From Arenicola marina (taxonomy: Eukaryota; Annelida; Polychaeta; Arenicolidae): a stretch of 64,000 nt of DNA. A model generated the notes under the pieces. It made no database searches. It saw nothing but the letters and a program-made list of their open reading frames with translations, and was not told the origin of the DNA. Positions 10,284-22,160 of the stretch are shown piece by piece. Both the position numbers and the translations under genes were made by a program. The DNA lies in contig OZ025256.1 of the NCBI GenBank assembly GCA_964019135.1, forward strand, positions 40,148,035 through 40,212,034, read 5' to 3'. Positions within the stretch are counted from its first letter, which is position 1; each line of letters opens with the position of its first letter.

Positions 10284-11376
10284 ATGGAGTAGGAGAGTGG
10301 GTGGGGGAGTGGGTGGAGAGGAGAAGGGTTGGGGAGTAGGTGGAGAGGAGGGTGGGGGAGTGGGTGGAGAGGAGGGTGGGGGAGTGGGTGGAAGGAGGGT
10401 GGGGGAGTGGGTGGAGAGGAGAAGGGTTGGGGAGTGGGTGGAGAGGACGGTGGGGGAGTGGGTGGAGAGGAGGGTGGGGGAGTGGGTGGAGAGGAGGGTG
10501 GGGGAGTGGGTGGAGAGGAGGGTGGGGGAGTGGGTGGAAGGAGGGTGGGGAAGTGGGTGGAGAGGAGGGTGGGGGAGTGGGTGGAAGGAGGGTGGGGGAG
10601 TGGGTGGAGAGGAGGGTGGGGGAGTGGGTGGAAGGAGGGTGGGGAAGTGGGTGGAGAGGAGGGTGGGGGAGTGGGTGGAGAGGAGGGTGGGGGAGTGGGT
10701 GGAGAGGAGGGTGGAGGAGTGGGTGGAAGGAGGGTGGGGGAAGTGGGTGGAGAGGATGGAGTAGGAGAGTGGGTGGGGGAGTGGGTGGAGAGGAGAAGGG
10801 TTGGGGAGTAGGTGGAGAGGAGGGTGGGGGAGTGGGTGGAGAGGAGGGTGGGGGAGTGGGTGGAGAGGAGGGTGGGGGAGTGGGTGGAAGGAGGGTGGGG
10901 AAGTGGGTGGAGAGGAGGGTGGGGGAGTGGGTGGAAGGAGGGTGGGGGAGTGGGTGGAGAGGAGGGTGGGGGAGTGGGTGGAAGGAGGGTGGGGAAGTGG
11001 GTGGAGAGGAGGGTGGGGGAGTGGGTGGAGAGGAGGGTGGGGGAGTGGGTGGAGAGGAGGGTGGAGGAGTGGGTGGAAGGAGGGTGGGGAAGTGGGTGGA
11101 GAGGAGGGTGGGGGAGTGGGTGGAGAGGAGGGTGGGGGAGTGGGTGGAGAGGAGGGTGGGGGAGTGGGTGGAGAGGAGGGTGGGGAAGTGGGTGGAAGGA
11201 GGGTGGGGGAGTGGGTGGAGAGGAGGGTGGGGGAGTGGGTGGAGAGGAGGGTGGGGAAGTGGGTGGAAGGAGGGTGGGGGAGTGGGTGGAAGGAGGGTGG
11301 GGAAGTGGGTGGAAGGAGGGTGGGGGAGTGGGTGGAGAGGAGGGTGGGGGAGTGGGTGGAAACGAGGGTCGGGCAG
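10284..11376. repeat. 24-bp G-rich minisatellite (array B)
   Basis: Units on the plus strand are GTGGGTGGAGAGGAGGGTG plus GGGGA, with 20-bp (GTGGGTGGAAGGAGGGTGGG) and longer variants. The plus strand is almost free of C and full of GGG runs, so it could form G-quadruplexes. A 472-bp block is repeated: the variant GATGGAGTAGGAGAGTGGG occurs at about 10283 and 10755. Confidence 0.96.
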
Positions 11377-11715
11377 TGGGGGTGCAAGATGGGGGTGGAG
11401 GGGCGGCGAGGGGAGGGGGAGGGGGGTGGGGGGTAACGAGGCATCTTCCGCATCTCGACGGAAACAATGGAATCGATAGCAGATCGGCACCAAGACGGCC
11501 AGCGTCCCTGTGTTTACATTGGCTCCTGCCTCGCCGTCCGCACTGGGCAATCCCCAGTAGCCCGCTACCCGCCTGCCCCTCGCCCGCTCGCCCTCCCACC
11601 TCCACCACACCCCTACCCCCTACAGGCCCCGGCACACACCCACTAATGTTGTACACAGTTGCCTCCCATGATTCCACTGAGGCACGTAAGCTGCGCTGGT
11701 TCAAAACCCAAACCG
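11377..11715. other. Unique spacer between arrays B and C
   Basis: C-rich non-repetitive sequence between two minisatellites. No coding signal seen. Confidence 0.5.
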
Positions 11716-13492
11716 ATCGCCATGTTCACAGGACTCCCTTCCACTCACCATGTTCACAGGACTCCCTTCCACTCTCCATGTTCACAGGACCCCCTTCCAC
11801 TCTCCATGTTCACAGGACCCCCTTCCACTCACCATGTTCACAGGACCCCCTTCCACTCACCATGTTCACAGGACCCCCTTCCACTCTCCATGTTCACAGG
11901 ACCCCCTTCCACTCTCCATGTTCACAGGACCCCCTTCCACTCACCATGTTCACAGGACCCCCTTCCACTCACCATGTTCACAGGACCCCCTTCCACTCTC
12001 CATGTTCACAGGACCCCCTTCCACTCTCCATGTTCACAGGACCCCCTTCCAGTCTCCATGTTCACAGGACCCCCTTCCACTCTCCATGTTCACAGGACCC
12101 CCTTCCACTCTCCATGTTCACAGGACTCCCTTCCACTCTCCATGTTCACAGGACCCCCTTCCACTCTCCATGTTCACAGGACCCCCTTCCACTCACCATG
12201 TTCACAGGACTCCCTTTCACTCTCCATGTTCACAGGACTCCCTTTCACTCTCCATGTTCACAGGACTCCCTTCCACTCTCCATGTTCACAGGACTCCCTT
12301 CCACTCTCCATGTTCACAGGACCCCCTTCCACTCTCCATGTTCACAGGACCCCCTTCCACTCTCCATGTTCACAGGACCCCCTTCCACTCTCCATGTTCA
12401 CAGGACCCCCTTCCACTCTCCATGTTCACAGGACCCCCTTCCACTCTCCATGTTCACAGGACCCCCTTCCACTCTCCATGTTCACAGGACCCCCTTCCAC
12501 TCTCCATGTTCACAGGACCCCCTTCCACTCTCCATGTTCACAGGACCCCCTTCCACTCTCCATGTTCACAGGACCCCCTTCCACTCTCCATGTTCACAGG
12601 ACCCCCTTCCACTCTCCATGTTCACAGGACCCCCTTCCACTCTCCATGTTCACAGGACTCCCTTCCACTCTCCATGTTCACAGGACCCCCTTCCACTCTC
12701 CATGTTCACAGGACCCCCTTCCACTCTCCATGTTCACAGGACCCCCTTCCACTCTCCATGTTCACAGGACTCCCTTCCACTCTCCATGTTCACAGGACCC
12801 CCTTCCACTCTCCATGTTCACAGGACCCCCTTCCACTCTCCATGTCCACAGGACCCCCTTCCACTCTCCATGTTCACAGGACCCCCTTCCACTCTCCATG
12901 TTCACAGGACCCCCTTCCACTCTCCATGTTCACAGGACCCCCTTCCACTCTCCATGTTCACAGGACCCCCTTCCACTCTCCATGTAGACAGGACCCCCTT
13001 CCACTCTCCATGTTCACAGGACCCCCTTCCACTCTCCATGTTCACAGGACCCCCTTCCACTCTCCATGTAGACAGGACCCCCTTCCACTCTCCATGTTCA
13101 CAGGACCCCCTTTCACTCTCCATGTTCACAGGACCCCCTTCCACTCTCCATGTTCACAGGACCCCCTTCCACTCTCCATGTTCACAGGACCCCCTTCCAC
13201 TCTCCATGTAGACAGGACCCCCTTCCACTCTCCATGTTCACAGGACCCCCTTCCACTCTCCATGTTCACAGGACCCCCTTCCACTCTCCATGTTCACAGA
13301 ACCCCCTTCCACTCTCCATGTTCACAGGACCCCCTTTCACTCTCCATGTTCACAGGACCCCCTTCCACTCACCATGTTCACAGGACCCCCTTCCACTCTC
13401 CATGTTCACAGGACCCCCTTCCACTCTCCATGTTCACTGGACCCCCTTCCACTCTCCATGTTCACAGGACCCCCTTCCACTCTCCATGATGC
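11716..13492. repeat. 28-bp minisatellite (array C)
   Basis: About 63 copies of a 28-bp unit with CATGTTCACAGGACCCCC and TTCCACTCTC. The unit has no stop in any plus frame and its length is not a multiple of 3, so all three plus frames stay open for more than 1.3 kb; the apparent proteins of 442-799 residues are artefacts. Variants include TCACCATG, CTCCCTT and TAGACAGG. Confidence 0.97.
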
Positions 13493-13847
13493 AATCTAAG
13501 TCACGTCCACTCCTTTGTCTTCCAACAGAGGTCGCTGTCTTCGTTGGCACCAGCACCACCTTCCACCACCCCCCTCCCCTCCCCAAGTTCCTCCTCCCCC
13601 CGCCACCCACCCTCAGATTCCAAAACATTGATCCCGCTTTCGCTTCCGGAAGGCGTGATCCGGATTCGACTTCCGGCTAAAGGTCAAACACCCTGAAGAC
13701 CTGCTACCCACAGTGCACCGCGGCAATAACACCCCTCCCCTTCCCCTCTCATGCCCTCTGTGCCTTCACCAGATCATCAGAGTCGCTTTCCAAACCCAGA
13801 GGATTTCTTTTCGATTACACATCTGGGTCACTCTCAATGTTCACAGA
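13493..13847. other. Unique spacer
   Basis: No gene or repeat recognised; C-rich tract near 13560-13615. Confidence 0.45.
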
Positions 13848-14083
13848 TTGGTTGTATATTCAGGGCGCTCTAACCACTTTTGTTCATATCGCGTCAATGG
13901 GAGAAGAGAGAGTGGAGCCATGTCCGCGGGGGTAACCCCCTAATCTTGACGAAGAAGGACATGGGATCTGTATCCTGCGACCACACAGACATAGCCACAG
14001 CGGGGCTCGAACCACCGACCCACGTGCCGTTAGGGACTCATGTGACCAGAGCACTCTAACTAACTGAGCTATCGGGGCGGCCC
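13848..14083 (-). mobile_element. tRNA-derived SINE, nearly full-length
   Basis: The minus strand starts GGGCCGCCCCGATAGCTCAG (Pol III A box TAGCTCAGTTAGTTAGAG) and has a B box GGTTCGAGCCCC about 60 bp later. The family body (CCCATGTCCTTCTTCG, GGGGGTTACCCCC, CTCCCATTGACGCGATATG) follows, ending at TGAATATACAACCAA. This copy shows the whole head-body structure and identifies the family as tRNA-derived. Confidence 0.88.
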
Positions 14084-14427
14084 TCGCACACATTGGAAGC
14101 CAGGCTCGCCGCAAGGTGGCGCTCCGCGCGGTTCCTCCTCTATGGAATGGATTGTATTAAATGGTCGGCGTGAGTCACACGTGAGCTATGCTGAAACAAT
14201 GGTTCGAAGGACACGGAAGAAAGACCTGTCGTTCCTGGGCTCATCCCGCTTCTGTCGGCCAGGAGCAACTTAAATTTAGCTGAAACAATGCAACAACTGT
14301 GGGCTCCTTCACTCCATGACTGTAATCTATCATAAAATGGACAGGGTAGGGGTGGGGCAGGGCCATTGCACGGGTAAGGGTAAGCACAGGGGTGTAGGGG
14401 TTATGGCAGGAGTAAGGATGGAATAGT
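14084..14427. other. Unique spacer
   Basis: No gene or repeat recognised. Confidence 0.45.
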
Positions 14428-16890
14428 GATAGTGGTAGAGGTAGTGGTAGAGGTGGTGGTAGTGGTAATGGTAGAGGTGGTGGTAGTGGTAGAGGTAGTG
14501 GTAATGGTAGAGGTGGTGGTAGTGGTAGAGGTAGTGGTAGAGGTGGTGGTGGTGGTAGTAATGGTAGTGGTGGTAGTAGTGGTAGTAGTGGTAGTGGTAG
14601 AGGTGGTGGTAGAGGTAGTGGTGGTGGTGGTGGTAGAGGTAGTGGTAGAGGTGGTGATAGTGGTAGTGATAGTGGTAGTGGTAGAGGTGGTGATAGTGGT
14701 AGTGATAGTGGTAGTGGTGGTGGTAGTGGTAGTGGTAGAGGTGGTGGTAGAGGTAGTGGTAGTGGTAGTGGTAGAGGTGGTGGTAGTGGTAGTGGTAGAG
14801 GTGGTGGTAGTGGTAGAGGTGGTGGTAGAGGTGGTGGTAGTGGTAGTGGTAGAGGTTGTGATAGTGGTGGTGGTAGAGGTGGTGGTAGAGGTAGTGGTAG
14901 AGGTGGTGATAGTGGTAGTGATAGTGGTAGAGGTAGTGGTAGAGGTAGTGGTAGAGGTGGTGATAGTGGTAGTGATAGTGGTAGTGGTAGTGGTAGAGGT
15001 GGTGGTAGAGGTGGTGGTAGTGGTAGTGGTAGAGGTGGTGATAGCGGTAGTGGTAGAGGTGGTGGTAGTGGTAGTGATAGTGGTAGTGGTAGTGGTAGAG
15101 GTAGAGGTGGTGATAGTGGTAGTGGTAGAGGTGGTGGTAGAGGTAGTGGTAGAGGTGGTGGTAGTGGTAGTGGTAGTAGTGGTAGTGGTAGAGGTGGCGA
15201 TAGTGGTAGTGATAGTGGTAGTGGTAGTGGTAGAGGTGGTGGTAGTGGTAGTGGTAGAGGTGGTGGTAGTGGTAGTGGTAGAGGTGGTGGTAGAGGTAGT
15301 GGTAGAGGTGGTGATAGTGGTAGTGATAGTGGTAGTGGTAGAGGTGGTGGTAGAGGTAGTGGTAGAGGTGGTGGTAGAGGTGGTGGTAGAGGTAGTGGTA
15401 GAGGTGGTGGTAGAGGTGGTGGTAGAGGTAGTGGTAGAGGTAGTGGTAGAGGTAGTGGTAGAGGTGGTGATAGAGGTGGTGATAGTGGTAGTGATAGTGG
15501 TAGTGGCAGAGGTGGTGGTAGAGGTAGTGGTAGTGGTAGAGGTGGTGGTAGAGGTGGTGGTAGAGGTAGTGGTAGAGGTAGTGGTAGAGGTAGTGGTAGT
15601 GGTAGAGGTGGTGGTAGAGGTGGTGGTAGAGGTAGTGGTAGAGGTGGTGGTAGTGGTAGTGGTAGAGGTGGTGGTAGAGGTAGTGGTAGTGGTAGAGGTG
15701 GTGGTAGAGGTAGTGGTAGAGGTAGTGGTAGAGGTGGTGATAGTGGTAGTGGTAATGGTAGAGGTGGTGGTAGAGGTAGTGGTAGAGGTGGTGGTAGTGG
15801 TAGTGATAGTGGTAGTGGTAGAGGTGGTGATAGTGGTAGTGGTAGAGGTGGTGGTAGAGGTAGTGGTAGAGGTGGTGGTAGTGGTAGTGGTAGAGGTGGT
15901 GATAGTGGTAGTGATAGTGGTAGTGGTAGTGGTAGAGGTGGTGATAGTGGTAGTGATAGTGGTAGTGGTGGTGGTAGAGGTAGTGGTAGTGGTAGTGGTA
16001 GAGGTGGTGGTAGAGGTAGTGGTAGTGGTAGAGGTGGTGGTAGTGGTAGTGGTAGAGGTGGTGGTAGTGGTAGTGGTAGAGGTGGTAGAGGTGGTGGTAG
16101 TGGTAGTGGTAGAGGTGGTGACAGTGGTAGTGATAGTGGTAGTAGTAGTGGTAGAGGTGGTGGTAGTGGTAGTGGTAGTGGTAGGGGTAGAGGTGGTGGT
16201 AGAGGTGGTGGTAGAGGTAGTGGTAGTGGTGGTGATAGTGGTAGTGATAGTGGTAGTGGTAGAGGTGGTGGTGGTGGTAGTGGTAGTGGTAGAGGTGGTG
16301 GTAGTGGTAGTGGTAGTAGTGGTAGTGGTAGAGGTGGTGGTAGTGATAGTGGTAGTGGTAGTGGTAGAGGTGGTGATAGTGATAGTGGTAGTGGTAGAGG
16401 TGGTGGTAGTGGTAGTGGTAGGGGTAGAGGTGGTGGTAGAGGTGGTGGTAGAGGTAGTGGTAGTGGTGGTGATAGTGGTAGTGATAGTGGTAGAGGTGGT
16501 GGTAGTGGTAGTGGTAGAGGTAGAGGTGGTGGTGGTGGTAGAGGTGGTGGTAGTGGTAGTGGTAGAGGTGGTGATAGTGGTAGTGATAGTGGTAGTGGTA
16601 GAGGTGGTGGTAGTGGTAGTGGTAGAGGTGGTGGTAGTGGTAGTGGTAGAGGTGGTGGTAGAGGTAGTGGTAGTGGTAGGGGTAGAGGTGGTGGTAGAGG
16701 TGGTGGTAGAGGTAGTGGTAGAGGTGGTGGTAGTGGTAGGGGTAGAGGTGGTGGTAGAGGTGGTGGTAGAGGTAGTGGTAGAGGTGGTGGTAGAGGTAGG
16801 GGTAGAGGTGGTGGTAGAGGTGGTGGTAGTGGTAGTGGTAGAGGTGGTGGTAGTGGTGGTGGTAGTGGTAGTGGTAGTGGTACTGGTAGG
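14428..16890. repeat. GGTAGT/GGTAGA hexanucleotide-type array, 2.46 kb (array D)
   Basis: An uninterrupted run of GGT-based triplets (GGTAGTGGTAGAGGTGGT and permutations, with GAT replacing GGT). The plus strand has only about five C residues in almost 2.5 kb, so strand composition is extremely skewed (G, T and A only). The Val/Glu, Pro/Leu and Thr/Ser open frames of more than 880 residues are consequences of this composition, not genes. Confidence 0.97.
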
Positions 16891-17961
16891 GGTAGGAGTC
16901 GAGGTTGGGGTAGGTGTAGGGGTAAGTAGGGAAGGGGTAGAAATGTTAGAGGGGATGGGGGCAGGGGTAAGATTAGGGGTAGGCACAGAGGGTAGAGGTA
17001 GGAACAGAGATGGGTTAGGGGTAGGAACATGGGGTGGAGGTGGAGGTGGAGGTGGGGTAGGGGTAATAGCAGTCTGGGAGGGGATGGGGTAGGGTAATAG
17101 CAGTCTGGGAGGGGATGGGGCAGGGGTAAGGTAAGGGTAGTTAGGTAAGGGTAGGTAAGGGTAGGCGCAGGGGGTGGGGTGATGACACTGCCATGTTAGC
17201 ACGTCACGGTGATCGAGCTCAGCCCTCCATGGCCGGACAAGATGGCTGCGTGCCTTTCAGGAGTCGCGGCCGGGGAGTTTTACAATGTCCACGGCTCGCC
17301 CGTCGCCACCGCCGAGCGTGCTCAATCACCAGCCGCCAAACCCCAGCCAGGGGGTGCGTACTGACAAAACAATCTTTTAATACCGCTCATCTGGCCATGA
17401 AACAAAAAAAACTCCGGTGGTAGTGGTAGTGGTAGTGGTATTCAATTCAAACGTGCATTCAAACGTGGAGGACTTCCAACGGCAAAGACCCCCCCCCCCA
17501 CCCCACACTTACCACAACCAGCGGAGGGGGAGGGGAGGGGGAGATGCCCATTCCGGGGAAGGAATACTGCCGCCGGCGTTTTGCCACCCCCTGTCGTTAG
17601 AGCGGCTTCTCCACAAAAAGCCACAGATACGTCACAATAACGCTGACAAACGCTCGCTACCAACGGAGACAAACTGGGACTCGATTTGAACCAAGGCTGA
17701 GTTGAGTGGAGACGAATCCTGGCTGTGGACGCTATTACCGCTGTAGGTCATATGGCGACAATGGGAAGGGCCAGGGGAGAGAGGAGCCATGTTTCCGTCA
17801 GTAACCCCCCGACAGACATGGGATCTTTATCCTGAAAAGTGTGGTTCGAACCAGGCACCGGCCGCTTGGGCTGGCCTGAACAGAGCGAGCAGAGCACACT
17901 CGACAATAGTCGAACGACCTACCGACTAGGCCACGGGGAGAACCAAGGATCACTGACCACC
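16891..17961. other. Repeat-flank and unique intron
   Basis: 16891-17190 is a degenerate GGGGTAGG-rich tail of array D with a 35-bp direct duplication at about 17067-17122 (TAATAGCAGTCTGGGAGG twice). 17190-17961 is unique. A plus-strand stretch at ~17255-17355 opens after TGCCTTTCAG, but no partner exon was found, so I do not call it. Confidence 0.5.
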
Positions 17962-19005
17962 ATGGGCAAGTGCTCTGGACGCCAGTGCTCCGGACGCCAG
18001 CCTTCCGGACGCCAGTGTTCCGGACGCCAGTGCTCCGGACGCCAGCGTTCAGGACGCCAGTGCTCCGGACGCCAGTGCTCCAGACGCCAGTGCTCCAGAC
18101 GCCAGTGCTCCGGACGCCAGTGCTCCGGACGCCAGTGCTCAGGACGCCAGTGCTCCAGACGCCAGTGCTCCAGACGCCAGTGCTCCAGACGCCAGTGCTC
18201 CGGATGCCAGGGTTCAGGACGCCAGTGCTCCGGACGCCAGGGCTCCGGACGCCAGCGCTCAGGACGCCAGTGCTCCGGACGCCAGTGCTCCGGACGCCAG
18301 GGCTCAGGACGCCAGTGCTCCGGACGCCAGCGCTCCAGACGCCAGTGCTCCAGACGCCAGTGCTCCGGACGCCAGTGCTCCGGACGCCAGTGCTCCGGAC
18401 GCCAGTGCTCCGGACGCCAGTGCTCGAGACGCCAGTGCTCGAGACGCCAGTGCTCCGGACGCCAGTGCTCCGGACGCCAGTGCTCCGGACGCCAGCGCTC
18501 CGGACGCCAGCGCTCCGGACGCCAGTGCTCCAGACGCCAGCGCTCCGGACGCCAGTGCTCCGGACGCCAGTGCTCAGGACGCCAGTGCTCGAGACGCCAG
18601 TGCTCCAGACGCCAGCGCTCAGGACGCCAGTGCTCCGGACGCCAGGGCTCAGGACGCCAGTGCTCCGGACGCCAGCGCTCAGGACGCCAGTGCTCCGGAC
18701 GCCAGTGCCCCGGACGCCAGTGCTCCGGACGCCAGTGCTCCGGACGCCAGTGCTCAGGACGCCAGCGTTCCGGACGCCAGTGCTTAGGACGCCAGTGCTC
18801 CGGACGCCAGGGCTCAGGACGCCAGTGCTCCGGACGCCAGTGCTCAGGACGTCAGCGCTCCGGACGCCAGTGCTCAGGACGCCAGCGCTCCGGACGCCAG
18901 CGCTCAGGATGCCAGTGCTCCGGACGCCAGTGCTCCGGATACCAGTGTTCCGGACGCCAGGGCTCCAGACGCCAGCGTTCCGGACGCCAGTGCTCCGGAC
19001 GCCGC
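17962..19005. repeat. 15-bp minisatellite next to a splice donor (array E)
   Basis: About 70 copies of CAGTGCTCCGGACGC (plus strand). On the minus strand (GGCGTCCGGAGCACT) all three frames are stop-free. It begins 25 bp inside the intron after the donor of the 19030-19108 exon, whose end (GGATCCGGAG) shares TCCGGAG with the unit. In the exon's own frame the repeat reads as a GVRST pentapeptide series without a stop for ~1 kb. Confidence 0.97.
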
Positions 19006-19029
19006 CAGCCACGTAAGACGGGTGCTTAC

Positions 19030-19108
19030 CTCCGGATCCAGCGAATGAGTCATCGTCGTCGTCATCTCCCCAGCCGGATGACTCGTACTTGCCGCTCCAG
19101 ACATCGCC
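19030..19108 (-). CDS. Exon of thyroglobulin-domain acidic protein gene (Asp-rich, Ser-Gly)
   Basis: Acceptor CTGTTGCAG ends at 19109 and the donor GGAG|GTAAGC starts at 19029. It is 79 nt, beginning in phase 0 and ending in phase 1, which fits both the exon at 37884-37982 (ends phase 0) and the thyroglobulin exon (starts phase 1; joined codon GGA, Gly). The peptide is GDVWSGKYESSGW followed by G, six Asp and SFAGSGG. Ser-Gly next to an acidic cluster is a classic glycosaminoglycan attachment context, so the product may be a proteoglycan; that is inference. Minisatellite E starts 25 bp downstream of the donor. Confidence 0.75.
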
Positions 19109-19524
19109 CTGCAACAGACACCATGAGCCGTGAGGACGAGGCAAGGACAACAGACACCAAGAGCCGTGAGGACGAGGCAAGGACGTGTGCACTTTGAAAT
19201 TAATAAACTTCAATGACAACATTTCAACATGAGTAAACTTCAATGACAATATTTAAAAAGAACTAAACTTCAATGACAACATTTAAATATAACTCAACTT
19301 TAATGAAAACATTTAAAAACAAAAACTTGACAATGACAACATTTAAAAAAACAAACTAAACTTCAATGACGTGCAAATAACAAACAGTTAACTCAAGCAA
19401 GCATTCACCCGATTAAGCTAAGACTTAAACCATAGCGCGTCAATGGACAGAAGAAACCACTTCTCCGAAGTGCCTATAAATAAGTGCCTCGCCGATACAT
19501 ACAGCAATAGACACGTGTCGCGCA
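19109..19524. repeat. Degenerate ~31-bp AT-rich tandem repeat and spacer
   Basis: From ~19195 to 19375 five to six imperfect copies of AACTTCAATGACAACATTTA occur. The rest is unique. No coding signal. Confidence 0.7.
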
Positions 19525-21085
19525 CTCCATTGTTACATCACCCACGCCGGTGTCACGGTATCACATGGTACTCCATTGTTACATCACCCACGCCGGTGTC
19601 ACAGTATCACATGGTACTCCATTGTTACATCAACCACGCCGGTGTCACGGTATCACATGGCACTCCATTGTTACATCACCCACGCCGGTGTCACGGTATC
19701 ACATGGTACTCCATTGTTACATCACCCACGCCGGTGTCACGGTATCACATGGCACTCCATTGTTACATCACCCACGCCGGTGTCACGGTATCACATGGCA
19801 CTCCATTGTTACATCACCCACGCCGGTGTCACAGTATCACATGGCACTCCATTGGTACATCACCCACGCCGGTGTCACAGTATCACATGGTACTCCATTG
19901 TTACATCACCCACGCCGGTGTCACGGTATCACATGGCACTCCATTGTTACATCACCCACGCCGGTGTCACGGTATCACATGGCACTCCATTGTTACATCA
20001 CCCACGCCGGTGTCACAGTATCACATGGCACTCCATTGTTACATCACCCACGCCGGTGTCACAGTATCACATGGCACTCCATTGTTACATCACCCACGCC
20101 GGTGTCACGGTATCACATGGCACTCCATTGTTACATCACCCACGCCGGTGTCACGGTATCACATGGCACTCCATTGTTACATCACCCACGCCGGTGTCAC
20201 GGTATCACATGGCACTCCATTGTTACATCACCCACGCCGGTGTCACAGTATCACATGGCACTCCATTGTTACATCACCCACGCCGGTGTCACAGTATCAC
20301 ATGGCACTCCATTGTTACATCACCCACGCCGGTGTCACGGTATCACATGGTACTCCATTGTTACATCACCCACGCCGGTGTCACAGTATCACATGGCACT
20401 CCATTGTTACATCACCCACGCCGGTGTCACAGTATCACATGGCACTCCATTGTTACATCACCCACGCCGGTGTCACGGTATCACATGGCACTCCATTGTT
20501 ACATCACCCACGCCGGTGTCACGGTATCACATGGCACTCCATTGTTACATCACCCACGCCGGTGTCACGGTATCACATGGCACTCCATTGTTACATCACC
20601 CACGCCGGTGTCACAGTATCACATGGCACTCCATTGTTACATCACCCACGCCGGTGTCACGGTATCACATGGCACTCCATTGTTACATCACCCACGCCGG
20701 TGTCACGGTATCACATGGCACTCCATTGTTACATCACCCACGCCGGTGTCACGGTATCACATGGCACTCCATTGTTACATCACCCACGCCGGTGTCACAG
20801 TATCACATGGCACTCCATTGTTACATCACCCACGCCGGTGTCACAGTATCACATGGCACTCCATTGTTACATCACCCACGCCGGTGTCACGGTATCACAT
20901 GGTACTCCATTGTTACATCACCCACGCCGGTGTCACGGTATCACATGGCACTCCATTGTTACATCACCCACGCCGGTGTCACAGTATCACATGGCACTCC
21001 ATTGTTACATCACCCACGCCGGTGTCACAGTATCACATGGCACTCCATTGTTACATCACCCACGCCGGTGTCACAGTATCACATG
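19525..21085. repeat. 46-bp minisatellite (array F)
   Basis: About 34 copies with CTCCATTGTTACATCACCCA and CGCCGGTGTCACGGTATCAC. Variation is confined to a few positions (CGGT/CAGT; GGCAC/GGTAC). Copies are otherwise almost identical, implying recent homogenisation. No stop in any plus frame, hence three false proteins of more than 560 residues. Confidence 0.97.
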
Positions 21086-21854
21086 GCGCCAGATTCCACG
21101 GATCGCGAACCAAGCCAGAAAAACAGTCCATTATCATTCTCAGAATCCGTGTATCGACCCCCACCCCCCAACCTCCTCCCCGCACCCCACCCCCAACACC
21201 AACTCCGACGTCGCCAGGTAAAGCAGGCAAGACCCGGCTCTACCCCACCCCCCACTCCCCTCGCCCACCCCACTCTTAACTCCGACCTACGCCCTTTTGC
21301 CCTCGAGTCCATATGCCCCCCCCCCCCCCACCACCAGTCCCACCTCTGCCCTAGTCGCTACGCCCCCTGGCGAGGGAAGAGAGCAACGAATGCTTCCGTC
21401 ACCCGAAAAATCCCGAGATGTAGGCCTACCTCAGGTACAAATGTCACGTGGTGTCAGTAAGACCCGCCGCTTGTCGCGTTTCAGACATACGCCCTTCAGG
21501 CGACCTTCAAACGACTTAGGTCGGGGTTCTACCTGACATGCTAACAACGCCCACTGCATCTTCACAAATCGAGCAGTTGGTCAAAAGTAGGCGTCGTGAG
21601 TAATACGCGAGCTATATTAACCCAAGGAGGAGCGTTCACATAACGGAACGATGCAGTGGACACGGTATGCCATACACTCCGGCCCCACGTGCAATGTGAC
21701 ACTGGCATTCTGTTCAACCAGAAAATCAAAATAAACTGTACTTTGGTCCTTTGGTGCAGGCAGATCCAGGCTAAATTGCGACTCCCTAGGGAAAGCGGGA
21801 TGGGGCAGAATGAAACATGCAGGTGCAAATGCAGAGCCAGACCGTCGGATGTGT
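21086..21854. other. Intron, no gene seen
   Basis: C-rich low-complexity sequence to ~21350, then unique sequence. No supported exon. Confidence 0.5.
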
Positions 21855-22160
21855 GAAATGGTAATTATCGAAGTTTTTCTTACAGCATTTTGCTGTGAAA
21901 TTGTTAGAGTTCTTTGAAATTTGGAGTTCCTTGAAATGATTAACCCCGGTCGTTATTGAGTAGGTATGCAAACAATATAAAATATTATACTGGTATAAAA
22001 TTATAGGGTGCGTAGAATGGCAATTATCAAAGTTACCCTTACAGAATCCTTCATGTGAAATTCTTGGAATTCTTTGAAAATGATGAATGCAGGTCTTTAT
22101 TCAATAGGTATAGAAATATGCAAAACATACAATATTATACTGGTTCAAAATTGCTGCATG
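21855..22160. repeat. Diverged ~150-bp tandem pair
   Basis: 21855-22008 and 22009-22160 are imperfect direct copies: each has AATTATC-AAGTT, TTACAG, TGTGAAATT, TTCTTTGAAA, TATTATACTGGT and ends near TGCGTAG. Confidence 0.75.

Noticed and set aside
10096..13680. Proteins of 400-800 residues rich in HPLPHPPL or PFHSPCSQDP
   Set aside because: Stop-free tandem units open in three frames at once; same protein in every frame shifted.
14000..14083. Functional tRNA gene
   Set aside because: A and B boxes are present, but no consistent acceptor stem or anticodon arm, and the sequence is the head of a dispersed SINE.
14241..17202. Pro/Leu, Thr/Ser and Val/Glu proteins of ~900 residues
   Set aside because: Direct consequence of a nearly C-free triplet array; no coding features.
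19443..21460. Plus-strand proteins of 567-636 residues; also considered as a CRISPR array
   Set aside because: 46-bp units follow each other without spacers, and the context is a eukaryotic intron, so neither a gene nor CRISPR.
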